In this document: positions 1 through 8,612 of the stretch, piece by piece
How the letters are laid out: each line of letters begins with the position of its first letter
Position numbering within the stretch: the first letter of the stretch is position 1
From: Bacillus sp. OK048
GTDB taxonomy: Bacteria; Bacillota; Bacilli; Bacillales; Cytobacillaceae
NCBI RefSeq assembly: GCF_900103525.1
Contig: NZ_FNHN01000002.1
Location: 186,001-250,000, forward strand
Length of the DNA stretch: 64,000 bases
Direction: 5' to 3'
Notes under the pieces: model-generated
What the model saw: only the letters and a program-made list of their open reading frames with translations
What the model was told of the DNA's origin: nothing
The model's database searches: none
Translations under genes and position numbers: made by a program

Positions 1-90
1 ATGTTGACTTATCGTAGGGCGGAGAGCGAAGGACACTAGCCGCTAGGGCGCTGGAGCTGGACAGTAAACTAAGTTTAAAAATTTTTACTT
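1..90 (+). repeat. Partial copy of dispersed repeat family B
   Basis: The segment ends in the block GGCGCTGGAGCTGGACAG followed by TAAACTAAGTTTAAAAA. The same block, with the same tail, recurs near 10.5 kb, and shorter versions occur near 20.5, 31.7 and 43.9 kb. The left part of this copy (GGGCGGAGAGCGAAGGACAC...) is degenerate and runs to the window edge, so its full extent is unknown. It is non-coding and sits downstream of yqgU. Confidence 0.6.
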
Positions 91-110
91 TTCTTATCTA
101 TTAAAAGATC

Positions 111-136
111 CAAAGACTGCCAGATGGCAGTCTTTT
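111..136 (-). terminator. Rho-independent terminator of yqgU
   Basis: The arms AAAGACTGCCA and TGGCAGTCTTT form a tight stem directly at the yqgU stop codon. T-rich sequence follows on the minus strand. Confidence 0.75.
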
Positions 137-1271
137 ACTTTTTTACGAGCTTGTAAATTTCTTTTGTATGGAGATCAATGATTTGATCAAATCGATTTCC
201 ATACAGTGCTGCTTCCCCTGCAGGTGATAAAAGCAAAGGTTCATTCTTCAGAGCTTTTAAAATAACATCGCTCTTATCCTTATTGATATCATAACTTACA
301 AGGTCAAAACCCCCAGAGTAAGCATCAGCTTCAGCACTTTTCAATGGCTTTAGGGTAATGAATTTTCCCTTGCTCTCATTAAAATCGTAAAAAGGTACTA
401 ACCATCCTGAAAACATTGTCAAATGAGGAACTGAAAAAGTAAAGACTTCCTTTTTATCCTTTTTATAAAAGCTATAAGCAGCCTGTAATTTTTCTTCATC
501 ATTGACTGTAACAGTCATTAGAATGTTACGATAGGTTGAAAATTGGAGAACATCATCAAGTATTGTTTCCTCTTTATCCGTTCCTAAATGCTTGCTCATT
601 AGGGGAGCAAAAAGCGATGGACTCGCTTCATCCCAGTGTAAAAATGCAACTTCTTCCTTTCCTAACCACTTAATAAATGGTTGTGGAATCGATAATTCAG
701 CAAGTTTATTTTTTTCTATATCTAAAAGGAGCATTTGAAAGCTCCAATCCTCATTAAACGAAGAAATTAGAATTTCAGATTCGTTAAATTGGTTCCATTC
801 AAATTCTAATTCATAGGATGGAATAGATTTTTTTATGATTTCCGATCCATCAGGGGTTACGATGGTAACTTGTCCTTCATAGGTGGAAGGAGATGATTGA
901 ATGAGTATTAACTCTTTTGATGGACTAATTTGTACGCTTACAATGGGTGCACCACTTTTATAAAGCAATTCGCTACTACCCGTTAGCAGATGATAAACGT
1001 ATAATGACGATGATTGCTCATAATTTGTTATATAGAGTATCTCTTGGTCGGTAAGCCAACCGCCAATTTTATAAAACTCACCTTCAGGAATTTCAATTGG
1101 GAGTTTCCACGCTTTTTCCGGCTGTGCTGCATGCGGGTCATTTTGCTTTTCAACATCTTCAGAAGGGGTAGGCTTAGCATCTTGTTGATGTGTACAAGCA
1201 CTAAAAATGGAGGCAAAAATCAGCCAAAACGAAATTTGAAAAATAATTTTAACTACCTTGCTTAGCTGCAT
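135..1271 (-). CDS. yqgU: YqgU-like lipoprotein
   Basis: A 378-residue predicted lipoprotein. The N-terminus has a lysine-containing start, a hydrophobic stretch and a lipobox-like FASIFSAC, which implies lipidation at Cys and anchoring on the outer face of the membrane. The rest is soluble, with WLTDQEILYITN-type segments that recall beta-propeller blades, though no clear domain is recognisable. The ATG has a strong ribosome site (GGAGGAAA). It lies next to yqgT exactly as yqgU does in B. subtilis, which is the main reason for the name. Function is unknown. A terminator upstream of its start separates it from yqgT, so it probably has its own promoter. Confidence 0.75.
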   Translation of the reverse strand: MQLSKVVKIIFQISFWLIFASIFSACTHQQDAKPTPSEDVEKQNDPHAAQPEKAWKLPIEIPEGEFYKIGGWLTDQEILYITNYEQSSSLYVYHLLTGSSELLYKSGAPIVSVQISPSKELILIQSSPSTYEGQVTIVTPDGSEIIKKSIPSYELEFEWNQFNESEILISSFNEDWSFQMLLLDIEKNKLAELSIPQPFIKWLGKEEVAFLHWDEASPSLFAPLMSKHLGTDKEETILDDVLQFSTYRNILMTVTVNDEEKLQAAYSFYKKDKKEVFTFSVPHLTMFSGWLVPFYDFNESKGKFITLKPLKSAEADAYSGGFDLVSYDINKDKSDVILKALKNEPLLLSPAGEAALYGNRFDQIIDLHTKEIYKLVKK

Positions 1272-1360
1272 TTTCCTCCTCCCTCCTTTTTCTATTCTAT
1301 AATTAGTACGTTTTCATTACAAAAATGTTTCAATAATAACAGGAACATTATAAAAATAAG

Positions 1361-1390
1361 AAAAAAGTCGCATGTAAACGACTTTTTTTA
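1361..1390 (-). terminator. Terminator of yqgT
   Basis: The arms AAAAAAGTCG and CGACTTTTTT surround an 8-base loop between yqgT and yqgU. On the minus strand the stem is followed by a T run. Confidence 0.75.
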
Positions 1391-1460
1391 AAAAAATAAC
1401 CAACACAATAGTTTATTTTAATGTCATTGATATCATTTTACAAGTCATCTACTAAACGAA

Positions 1461-2348
1461 TTACAAATAAAGTGAGGCAAGAAAAATGCCCTCTACTTTT
1501 TGAAGAATGTCGTTAACTTGGGATAAAGGTAACGGATTAATTCCCTTTCCTAATTCGATTGTGAAACCAGGGCGTTTAAACTCTTGAATATACCAATCCT
1601 TGAATCCCGCATGACTATCGACATTTCGAATTGCCTTGTAGCCACTAACTCTTTCAAATTCTTTTGCAAGTTCTTCAGATTCTGGCGGTTCAAAGCCTTC
1701 ATAGCCCCAATAAAATTCCTCACCTTGGGTATGAAATGCCAAAACCCGATCGAACTGATTGCTTTTGACCAAATCAGCCATTGCAATTGCCTCTGGTTCA
1801 GTTAAAGTTGACTGACCTGGATAATCTCTAGGTGCGGGGGATTTTGGTATCTTTCTCTTTTGCTCAATTTCCCAATTTGCCGGGTACTGATTGTTTAAGT
1901 CTACCCCTCTTATGTTTGCCTTCCAATGAACAAATTCAGTACTGCCATCATTTATCTTCATTACTTCATTATAACGGCTAGTTGGAGGTCCATTTAAAAC
2001 AAGGTCTACCCCATCTGGATTTACCATTGGGACAAGGGATAATTCAGTATCATTATATAAATTCATTGTATTTATCCCTTTTATTGTGCTTCTGTTGGTT
2101 AATGAAATGAGATAATGATTAACGAGGTTCATGATTATTAATGTTGTAATCCATTCATTTGCATGAAAAGAGGCATTCATATGAATCTTTTTCAATCCCT
2201 TTCCTATTCTTAACTCCTGAATCGGATTACCTAAAACACTGTGACCTATTGTTTTCACCTTTATGAATGGATATAACTTCTTAAGAGTGTTTATTTGCTT
2301 TTGTAAGCTTTTTGAGTCATAAGGTAATTTGGAGCTGCGAACCTCCAT
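1461..2348 (-). CDS. yqgT: Gamma-D-glutamyl-meso-diaminopimelate peptidase (M14 family)
   Basis: A 295-residue zinc carboxypeptidase of the M14 family, expected to cleave the gamma-D-Glu to diamino-acid bond in peptidoglycan peptides. Visible signatures are the zinc motif in NASFHANEW (HxxE), a later FHTQGEEF histidine, and the catalytic glutamate in GFTIELGKG. The start is an ATG behind GGAGGGAGGGG. There is no signal peptide and no N-terminal LysM segment, and the protein is shorter than I recall for the B. subtilis protein (about 376 residues). It probably acts on murein peptides in the cytoplasm or in the sporulating mother cell; that location is inference. Neighbours yqgU and glcK keep the B. 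subtilis order. Confidence 0.85.
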   Translation of the reverse strand: MEVRSSKLPYDSKSLQKQINTLKKLYPFIKVKTIGHSVLGNPIQELRIGKGLKKIHMNASFHANEWITTLIIMNLVNHYLISLTNRSTIKGINTMNLYNDTELSLVPMVNPDGVDLVLNGPPTSRYNEVMKINDGSTEFVHWKANIRGVDLNNQYPANWEIEQKRKIPKSPAPRDYPGQSTLTEPEAIAMADLVKSNQFDRVLAFHTQGEEFYWGYEGFEPPESEELAKEFERVSGYKAIRNVDSHAGFKDWYIQEFKRPGFTIELGKGINPLPLSQVNDILQKVEGIFLASLYL

Positions 2349-2407
2349 ATTTTTCCCCTCCCTCCATCATAAAAATCATATGTTGGTTGGAAGGAGAAAA
2401 TGAGCAA

Positions 2408-2435
2408 AATAAAACCTGCATAGGAATGCAGGCTC
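2408..2435 (-). terminator. Terminator of glcK
   Basis: The perfect stem CCTGCAT/ATGCAGG with a 4-base loop is followed on the minus strand by TTTTATTTT. It lies just beyond the glcK stop. Confidence 0.75.
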
Positions 2436-2448
2436 ATTTTAATATTTT

Positions 2449-3423
2449 TCATAAGTTTAAGTTATTCTTTATCAACCATGCTGCACCAATAACCCCAGCA
2501 TCATTCCCTAGTGTTGCCAATGTAAGATTGGTAGACTCTCGAACAGATGAGAAAGCAAACATGGAAAAGTTAACTTTCACTGCATCTAATAATATGTCCC
2601 CCGCTCTAGAAACACCACCGCCAAGGACAATCTTCTCTGGATTCAATGTATTAGCAATATTTGCTAGAGCCATTCCTAAATGAAGGGCAACATCGTCCTG
2701 AATGTTTTTCGCCAAGGCATCGCCGTTACGAGCACAATCGAATACATCCTTAGCTGTAACCATCCCATTTGCAGCATATAGGTCGGCCAGCTCTCCCTGT
2801 GCCTCGGTTTTGGAAAGTTCATCCTTAGCTAACCGTACAATTCCAGTTGCAGATGCAATCGTTTCAAGACAGCCAGACTTTCCACAGTTACAAGGTGCTC
2901 CTCCAAAAGGTATCGATGTGATATGACCAATCTCACCCGCTGCGCCATAACTACCTCTTACAATATTACCATTTGCGATGACTCCACCGCCTACACCCGT
3001 TCCCAGTGTCACGCACACTAGATCACTTGCACCCTTACCAGCACCATTCCACATTTCACCTAATGCTGCACAGTTTGCATCATTTTCAATAACCACTGGT
3101 AAGTCTGTTAGTGATTGAAGACTCTCTTGTAAAGGAAAATTATTCTTCCATCCTAGGTTTACGACGTTTCGGATGATACCTGTTTGATAATCTACTGGCC
3201 CAGGTGCACCCATACCGATTCCAATTAATTTTGATTTCTGTTCATTGAGCTCTGCTAGTTTATGATCAATCGCCTTTGCAATATTGATCGTAATATACTG
3301 GCCTTCGTTCGAATTATCTGTAACGATTTCCCACTTATGAAGAATATTCCCCTTCATATCAATAAAAGCTAATTTAGTAGTGGTACCACCAAGGTCCACA
3401 CCCACTATCCATTGTTCTGACAT
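2449..3423 (-). CDS. glcK: ROK-family glucokinase
   Basis: ATP-dependent phosphorylation of cytosolic glucose to glucose-6-phosphate. The 324-residue protein has the N-terminal phosphate-binding motif VGVDLGGTTTK, the END glucose-binding motif (VIENDANCAALGE), GTGVGGG, and the ROK zinc cluster CNCGKSGC with an upstream histidine (GHI). I place the start at the MSEQWIV methionine because AGGTGA lies seven bases upstream; the two earlier in-frame starts sit on top of that ribosome site. The stop codon of yqgQ is six bases upstream, so yqgQ and glcK are translationally close, as in B. subtilis. Confidence 0.95.
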   Translation of the reverse strand: MSEQWIVGVDLGGTTTKLAFIDMKGNILHKWEIVTDNSNEGQYITINIAKAIDHKLAELNEQKSKLIGIGMGAPGPVDYQTGIIRNVVNLGWKNNFPLQESLQSLTDLPVVIENDANCAALGEMWNGAGKGASDLVCVTLGTGVGGGVIANGNIVRGSYGAAGEIGHITSIPFGGAPCNCGKSGCLETIASATGIVRLAKDELSKTEAQGELADLYAANGMVTAKDVFDCARNGDALAKNIQDDVALHLGMALANIANTLNPEKIVLGGGVSRAGDILLDAVKVNFSMFAFSSVRESTNLTLATLGNDAGVIGAAWLIKNNLNL

Positions 3424-3428
3424 GTTCA

Positions 3429-3641
3429 TCACCTATCTTTTTCAGCCTTTTCTCTTAAAAATCTTATTTCGTGTCTTAAAATTAATAGTGCAGTCGAATA
3501 CTCTTTCGGATCTATTAATTGAGCTTGATACAACTCTCTTAATTCTGACTCCATTAATTCTAAGTCAGCGATTCGATCACCAATATAAATAATTGTTCCG
3601 TATTGCTTTAAAAATTGCTGAATATCATAAATTGATTTCAT
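3429..3641 (-). CDS. yqgQ: YqgQ small protein (DUF910)
   Basis: A 70-residue, highly charged, mostly helical cytosolic protein. It matches the DUF910/YqgQ family by length, sequence character (MKSIYDIQQFLKQYG at the start) and position directly upstream of glcK. The family has been described as possibly nucleic-acid-binding, but no function is established. It likely shares a transcript with glcK, and perhaps with gluP, which ends 118 bp upstream. Confidence 0.85.
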   Translation of the reverse strand: MKSIYDIQQFLKQYGTIIYIGDRIADLELMESELRELYQAQLIDPKEYSTALLILRHEIRFLREKAEKDR

Positions 3642-3759
3642 TTTTTTTAGCCCTCTTACTTAGGAATGTTAAACAATTAAACATACTCTAAAGTATACCG
3701 TAAGCCCTTACCACCCTCAAGCTGTTCTTACCAACTAAAATTGGACACTTCCCGAAACT

Positions 3760-5331
3760 CTAATCGCTCACCCCAGATGGCGGGAGTAATCGATTAAGTT
3801 CCTGAATCAAATCAACATACTCCTGTTGGCTTGGTTTTAATTCTGCAGCCTTGGTAGCATTTTCTCTTGCATTAAGCAAATCATTTTCCTCTAAGTAGAT
3901 TAATGCGAGATTATAATATGCCTCGGGTAAATCAGCATCCAGATTAATTACTTTTAGTAGATGAGATTTTGCATCATCAAGCAATCCCGTCTTAATTTCA
4001 ATATAAGATAATGCAAAATATACTTCTGCTGATACTTTACTCGAGTTCTCCAGGTAATTCGTTAAAATAGTATATGCTTGATCATAATTCTCCTGTTTAA
4101 TATATTCTTGAGCTAGCATCATGGTGGAGCTTTCATTCCCACCTGTTTCTGAATTTTGAAATCCAAATACTAATGATCCATAAAGTACTAATGCAGATAC
4201 CACTAAAAAAGCTAACTGTAAAAATGGCTTTTTCTTTTTAGGAAAATGCATGATTCCTGCTGCAAGAAACCCTCCAGCTAGACCGCCTAAATGTCCAGCA
4301 TTGTCAACGATCGAAACAGTAAATCCAAATATTAAATTAAAAACTAATACCGTTATAACGCTTGTACCCATTGTTCGGAAAAATAGTTTAGGATAAATAA
4401 GCGCAAAGTATAGCAATGCTCCAAAACATCCAAAGATAGCACCACTAGCCCCTGCTGATATATTCGGACTAAAGATAAAACTGGCAATGACCCCTGATAT
4501 ACCTGCAAAAAGATAAATGAATAAAAATCGGCTATTTCCAAAGATTCTTTCGACTGCAGGACCTAAAAAATACAAAGCTAAGCTATTCATCGCTATATGT
4601 AAAAATCCAATGTGCAAGAATATTGGTGTAATAAATCTCCACCATTCTCCCTCATAGATATAAGGATTAAATTTTGCCCCAAATTTAATCAGTGTAGATG
4701 TATTCGTACTGCCTCCTTGAAGCTCTAGCAATAAAAAGATGATTACTTGAATAATGATAAAAAAGTATGTAAAAAACGGCTTGCCATTCGTAAATATCTC
4801 TTTTTCCTTTTTTGCTAGCTGTATTGCTGAATCTATGGTTTCTTTCTTTAGCGACTCAACCTCTTGCTCTGAATACTCATTATAAACAGGAAAGGTGACT
4901 TCCCTTTCTAGTCTTTCAGATAGAACTTTGAGCCCTGATTCGGATTGTTCACTCGTCAATAAGACTGAGCTTACGATGGATTTTTTTCCATGTGGAAAAA
5001 CGTATGGATGTTCCAAGCGATGCTCGTAGTCGTCAACAGGAGGAAATTGACTTATGTAGATATTTACAACTGTAAGTTCACCGCGACCAATCTGTTTTCG
5101 AACTTTTTCTCCATTAGAAGCTGTAAATTCTATATCTCTTTGCATGGAAAGACTCCAGTCTAAATCAATCCGTAACAAACGAATAATTGGGGCTTTTTTA
5201 TTTTCGACTTTTTCCAGCCATAATTCTTTTTGATTTTCAAATAATTGAATGATCCGATAACCATGCTCGGAAATCAAGACATAAGCCAATCTCCAATAAA
5301 GATAATCCTCTTTAAAGTTCAATACCCCCAC
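3760..5331 (-). CDS. gluP: Rhomboid intramembrane serine protease GluP with TPR tail
   Basis: A 523-residue membrane protease. An N-terminal cytosolic domain of about 180 residues precedes a rhomboid core of several membrane helices. The catalytic serine is in GASGAIFG (about Ser296) and the catalytic histidine in NAGHLGG (about His347). A C-terminal region (QAYTILTNYLE, PEAYYNLALIYLEENDLLNARENATKAAEL) is tetratricopeptide repeats. The B. subtilis orthologue YqgP/GluP cleaves the magnesium transporter MgtE and cooperates with FtsH; the same role here is inference from orthology. The ATG follows a weak ribosome site. The order gluP-yqgQ-glcK is conserved. Confidence 0.93.
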   Translation of the reverse strand: MGVLNFKEDYLYWRLAYVLISEHGYRIIQLFENQKELWLEKVENKKAPIIRLLRIDLDWSLSMQRDIEFTASNGEKVRKQIGRGELTVVNIYISQFPPVDDYEHRLEHPYVFPHGKKSIVSSVLLTSEQSESGLKVLSERLEREVTFPVYNEYSEQEVESLKKETIDSAIQLAKKEKEIFTNGKPFFTYFFIIIQVIIFLLLELQGGSTNTSTLIKFGAKFNPYIYEGEWWRFITPIFLHIGFLHIAMNSLALYFLGPAVERIFGNSRFLFIYLFAGISGVIASFIFSPNISAGASGAIFGCFGALLYFALIYPKLFFRTMGTSVITVLVFNLIFGFTVSIVDNAGHLGGLAGGFLAAGIMHFPKKKKPFLQLAFLVVSALVLYGSLVFGFQNSETGGNESSTMMLAQEYIKQENYDQAYTILTNYLENSSKVSAEVYFALSYIEIKTGLLDDAKSHLLKVINLDADLPEAYYNLALIYLEENDLLNARENATKAAELKPSQQEYVDLIQELNRLLPPSGVSD

Positions 5332-5435
5332 TACTTTCTATTAGGTCTATATTATTTATCCATTTTCACTAGTTTATTTTATTATAAACGATAATCAAGC
5401 TTATAGATGAATAAACAAGATGATAAGTTTTCAAC

Positions 5436-5476
5436 AAAAAAAAGACCATCTATGGTTTTCACCATTCAGATGGTCC
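5436..5476 (-). terminator. Terminator overlapping the yqgO-position gene
   Basis: GACCATCT and AGATGGTC form the stem, followed by eight T on the minus strand. The upstream arm is inside the last codons of the small gene ending at 5459, so the coding 3' end doubles as half of the terminator. Confidence 0.8.
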
Positions 5477-5665
5477 TTCACGCTGGTCCCCAAATACTGT
5501 CTGCATCATTTTATTTTTTACACCTGGAAAGCTCATAAATGAAGCTACAGCTATCCGTCGCAACCAACCGGACCTGAGTAAAAGATTGAGTATCCTGAAT
5601 CTAAAACGGAATGCAAAATAACCAATTGATCCAATCATAAATATGGATGTTAACATTCGAGACAT
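5459..5665 (-). CDS. Small hypothetical membrane protein at the yqgO position
   Basis: A 68-residue protein with one hydrophobic segment (LTSIFMIGSIGYFAFRF) followed by a basic stretch (RFRFRILNLLLRSGWLRR), suggesting a single-span or membrane-surface protein. The methionine at 5665 is chosen because GGAGGGATGAT lies just upstream; an earlier in-frame ATG precedes that site. It occupies the place of yqgO in B. subtilis and is probably its counterpart, but I recognise no domain and propose no function. Confidence 0.6.
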   Translation of the reverse strand: MSRMLTSIFMIGSIGYFAFRFRFRILNLLLRSGWLRRIAVASFMSFPGVKNKMMQTVFGDQREGPSEW

Positions 5666-5719
5666 ATCATCCCTCCTACCCATATTGTGTGAATGAAAAT
5701 CAATTTTTATCCATTCATT

Positions 5720-6727
<1,008 letters not shown>

Positions 6728-6731
6728 TTAT

Positions 6732-7523
6732 CTATTGATTCACAAAATAAATGAAGGCCATTGCTAAGAGTGCAGCAATGAATCCAGATATAAAATTCAC
6801 CATATCATTATCCACTAAATGATATCCTTTTATTCTTTTACCGGTTGTTTGACAATGGTCCTTTTTCTCTGTTTCAATTCCACATATACTACAGAGATAG
6901 ACCTGTTGATAATAGGCACCAATTAAAGTATCAATACAATTACCTAAAAAGCCGAACAAGAAAATAATAAAGAAGTGAAATACCTCCAATTGAAAAAGCA
7001 AGGTACCTGCTACAGCGATCAACATTGACCCAAGTATTGCTGCTGTCGTTCCTAACCAGCTGACCGCGCCTGATGTCCCTTTATCAATTTTTTTAAAAGT
7101 ACGAATGTAAATAGGTTTACTTTTACTTAAGGTACCAATCTCTGATGCCCATGTATCTGAATTTGAGCTGCTAATGCAGACAAGAAAACCAATCAGCCAG
7201 GTTATATCCTGATGGAAAAAGTAAATAATGCCTAATAATGCAGCACCACCACCATTCGCGACTACCTGACGCCAATCCCTCGTCGCTCCTTTGGCTAATT
7301 TTTCTTCTATTTCTTTTTTGTTATTGCTTTTATATTTTGACCAATAGCTAGATGTGGCAAAGAATATAGCTAACAGGATAAGCCCTTTAATACCAAATCC
7401 AAAATAGACAGCGATTCCTACAAATACAGCAGCAATTGCACCATTGCTGCTTAATGAGCGCTCCAAATAACCTGCAAAACCTCCAAAAATAATGATTGCG
7501 ATTACTATGAATGTTTGGGTCAT
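6732..7523 (-). CDS. DUF92 family integral membrane protein
   Basis: A 263-residue polytopic membrane protein with about six hydrophobic segments. It carries the DUF92 hallmark regions: GAIAAVFVG near the N-terminus, SSNSDTWASEIG, and GTSGAVSWLGT. The family is related to plant phytol/phytyl-phosphate kinases and CTP-dependent lipid kinases, but bacterial members have no firmly assigned substrate. A cysteine pair (YLCSICG) occurs in the C-terminal third. Its ATG overlaps the yqgN stop (ATGA), so the two genes are translationally coupled. Function beyond membrane-lipid or isoprenoid metabolism is not predicted. Confidence 0.8.
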   Translation of the reverse strand: MTQTFIVIAIIIFGGFAGYLERSLSSNGAIAAVFVGIAVYFGFGIKGLILLAIFFATSSYWSKYKSNNKKEIEEKLAKGATRDWRQVVANGGGAALLGIIYFFHQDITWLIGFLVCISSSNSDTWASEIGTLSKSKPIYIRTFKKIDKGTSGAVSWLGTTAAILGSMLIAVAGTLLFQLEVFHFFIIFLFGFLGNCIDTLIGAYYQQVYLCSICGIETEKKDHCQTTGKRIKGYHLVDNDMVNFISGFIAALLAMAFIYFVNQ

Positions 7524-8086
7524 TTTGTATGTATAATTTCTTTATTGGTGATTATTTTTGAGACTGGTATATCATGCTTTTCGATATCCAATTTTGGTAT
7601 AACTTGAAAGTGAAAGGCGAGAGACATTGTCTTTCCATCAAATCGGCTTAAAAAACGATCGTAGTAGCCTCCACCAAATCCTAACCGATATCCTTCACTC
7701 GTATAAGCTAATCCTGGCACAATCAAAAGATCAATTTCCTTTGGATTTATCTCGATTGTCTGATCCACGATTGGTTCAAACAAACCATAAAAGACAGATT
7801 CCAGCTGTGAAAAGTCTGTTAATGTACGAAAGGATAATTTTTTTTCTTTTGGATGACATTTTGGGACAACAACCTGTTTGCCAGATTCCCACGCTCTTCG
7901 AATAATTTGATATGTATCAACCTCTGGTTCCCTCGATACAGTAATCCCGATTACTTTAGCCTGCATCCAGTCCTTTTGATTATATAGAGCACTGGCTATT
8001 TTATAAGAATAATGTTCATAATAGGGCTTTGAAAGATTAGCAAGGCTCTCTTTCATTTTATTACGAATGAGATTTTTTTCATTCAT
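7520..8086 (-). CDS. yqgN: 5-formyltetrahydrofolate cyclo-ligase
   Basis: ATP-dependent conversion of 5-formyl-THF to 5,10-methenyl-THF, which recycles a storage folate. At 188 residues it has the family's usual length. It shows the N-terminal basic helix (KNLIRNKMKESL), the folate/ATP region IDLLIVPGLAYTSEGYRLGFGGGYYDRFL with the glycine-rich GFGGGYYDR signature, and a C-terminal DIPVSKIITN. The position next to rpmG matches yqgN of B. subtilis. It overlaps the DUF92 gene by four bases. Confidence 0.93.
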   Translation of the reverse strand: MNEKNLIRNKMKESLANLSKPYYEHYSYKIASALYNQKDWMQAKVIGITVSREPEVDTYQIIRRAWESGKQVVVPKCHPKEKKLSFRTLTDFSQLESVFYGLFEPIVDQTIEINPKEIDLLIVPGLAYTSEGYRLGFGGGYYDRFLSRFDGKTMSLAFHFQVIPKLDIEKHDIPVSKIITNKEIIHTK

Positions 8087-8115
8087 ATAAAATCATAATC
8101 TCCTTTTTTTTACAG

Positions 8116-8144
8116 CAAAAAAGCAGCAGGAAGCCCTACTGCTT
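8116..8144 (-). terminator. Terminator of rpmG
   Basis: The stem AAGCAG/CTGCTT, with inner AGG/CCT pairing, is followed on the minus strand by a T run. It starts at the rpmG stop codon. Confidence 0.7.
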
Positions 8145-8292
8145 ATTTTGTCTCACGATGTGCTGTTGTACGCTTTTCTCTTGGGCAATATTTCTTAAGC
8201 TCAAGACGATCAGGATTGTTACGTTTATTTTTTGTTGAAATATAGTTACGATCTCCACACTCAGTGCAAGCTAACGTAATATTTACACGCAT
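8143..8292 (-). CDS. rpmG: 50S ribosomal protein L33
   Basis: A 49-residue L33 protein. The four zinc-binding cysteines of the C+ type are not all present: CTECG gives one CxxC pair, and only a single later Cys (KKYCPREK) is seen. The sequence [13 protein letters not shown] to AHRETK is typical of L33. The start at 8292 is set by GGAGGG just upstream; the reading frame extends further without a better start. Bacilli usually carry two or three L33 paralogues exchanged according to zinc supply, so this is one of them. The location between yqgN and the glycosyltransferase gene follows B. subtilis rpmGA. Confidence 0.9.
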   Translation of the reverse strand: MRVNITLACTECGDRNYISTKNKRNNPDRLELKKYCPREKRTTAHRETK

Positions 8293-8413
8293 GTCAATTT
8301 CCCTCCAAACGATTAAGCTAGTTCGTTCATACGACTTTTCTATAATATCACTTTTCAAAAGGAAATGCTAGTTGTTTTTTAAAAGTACAAAATCGATCAC
8401 TAATTTTAATAAT

Positions 8414-8596
8414 TACTCTCTTAAACTTGACTGTTGATTTGAGCTCCAGGCGCTACGCTTTCCGCGGGCGGGCCGAGGAGCCTCCTCGGCGCTTAAAGCG
8501 CCTGCGGGGTCTCCCCAGCCCCGTCCTCCCGCAGGAGTCGAGCGCCTTCCGCTCAAATCAACAGGTTATAAAATCAACAATATCCTTTTACATAAT
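8414..8596 (+). repeat. 183-bp GC-rich palindromic element (family A), copy 1
   Basis: The core 8431-8564 is bounded by the perfect 13-bp inverted repeat CTGTTGATTTGAG / CTCAAATCAACAG. The interior is strikingly GC-rich compared with the flanks and contains further inverted arms (GGCGCT/AGCGCC, GAGGAG/CTCCTC). Outer ends equivalent to the GGCTGTGTTAA termini of copy 2 are present but degenerate (left CTCTCTTAAACTTGAC). No transposase gene is near. A short plus-strand reading frame crosses it but has no ribosome site. Confidence 0.85.
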
Positions 8597-8612
8597 CATT
8601 ATAATAAATGCC

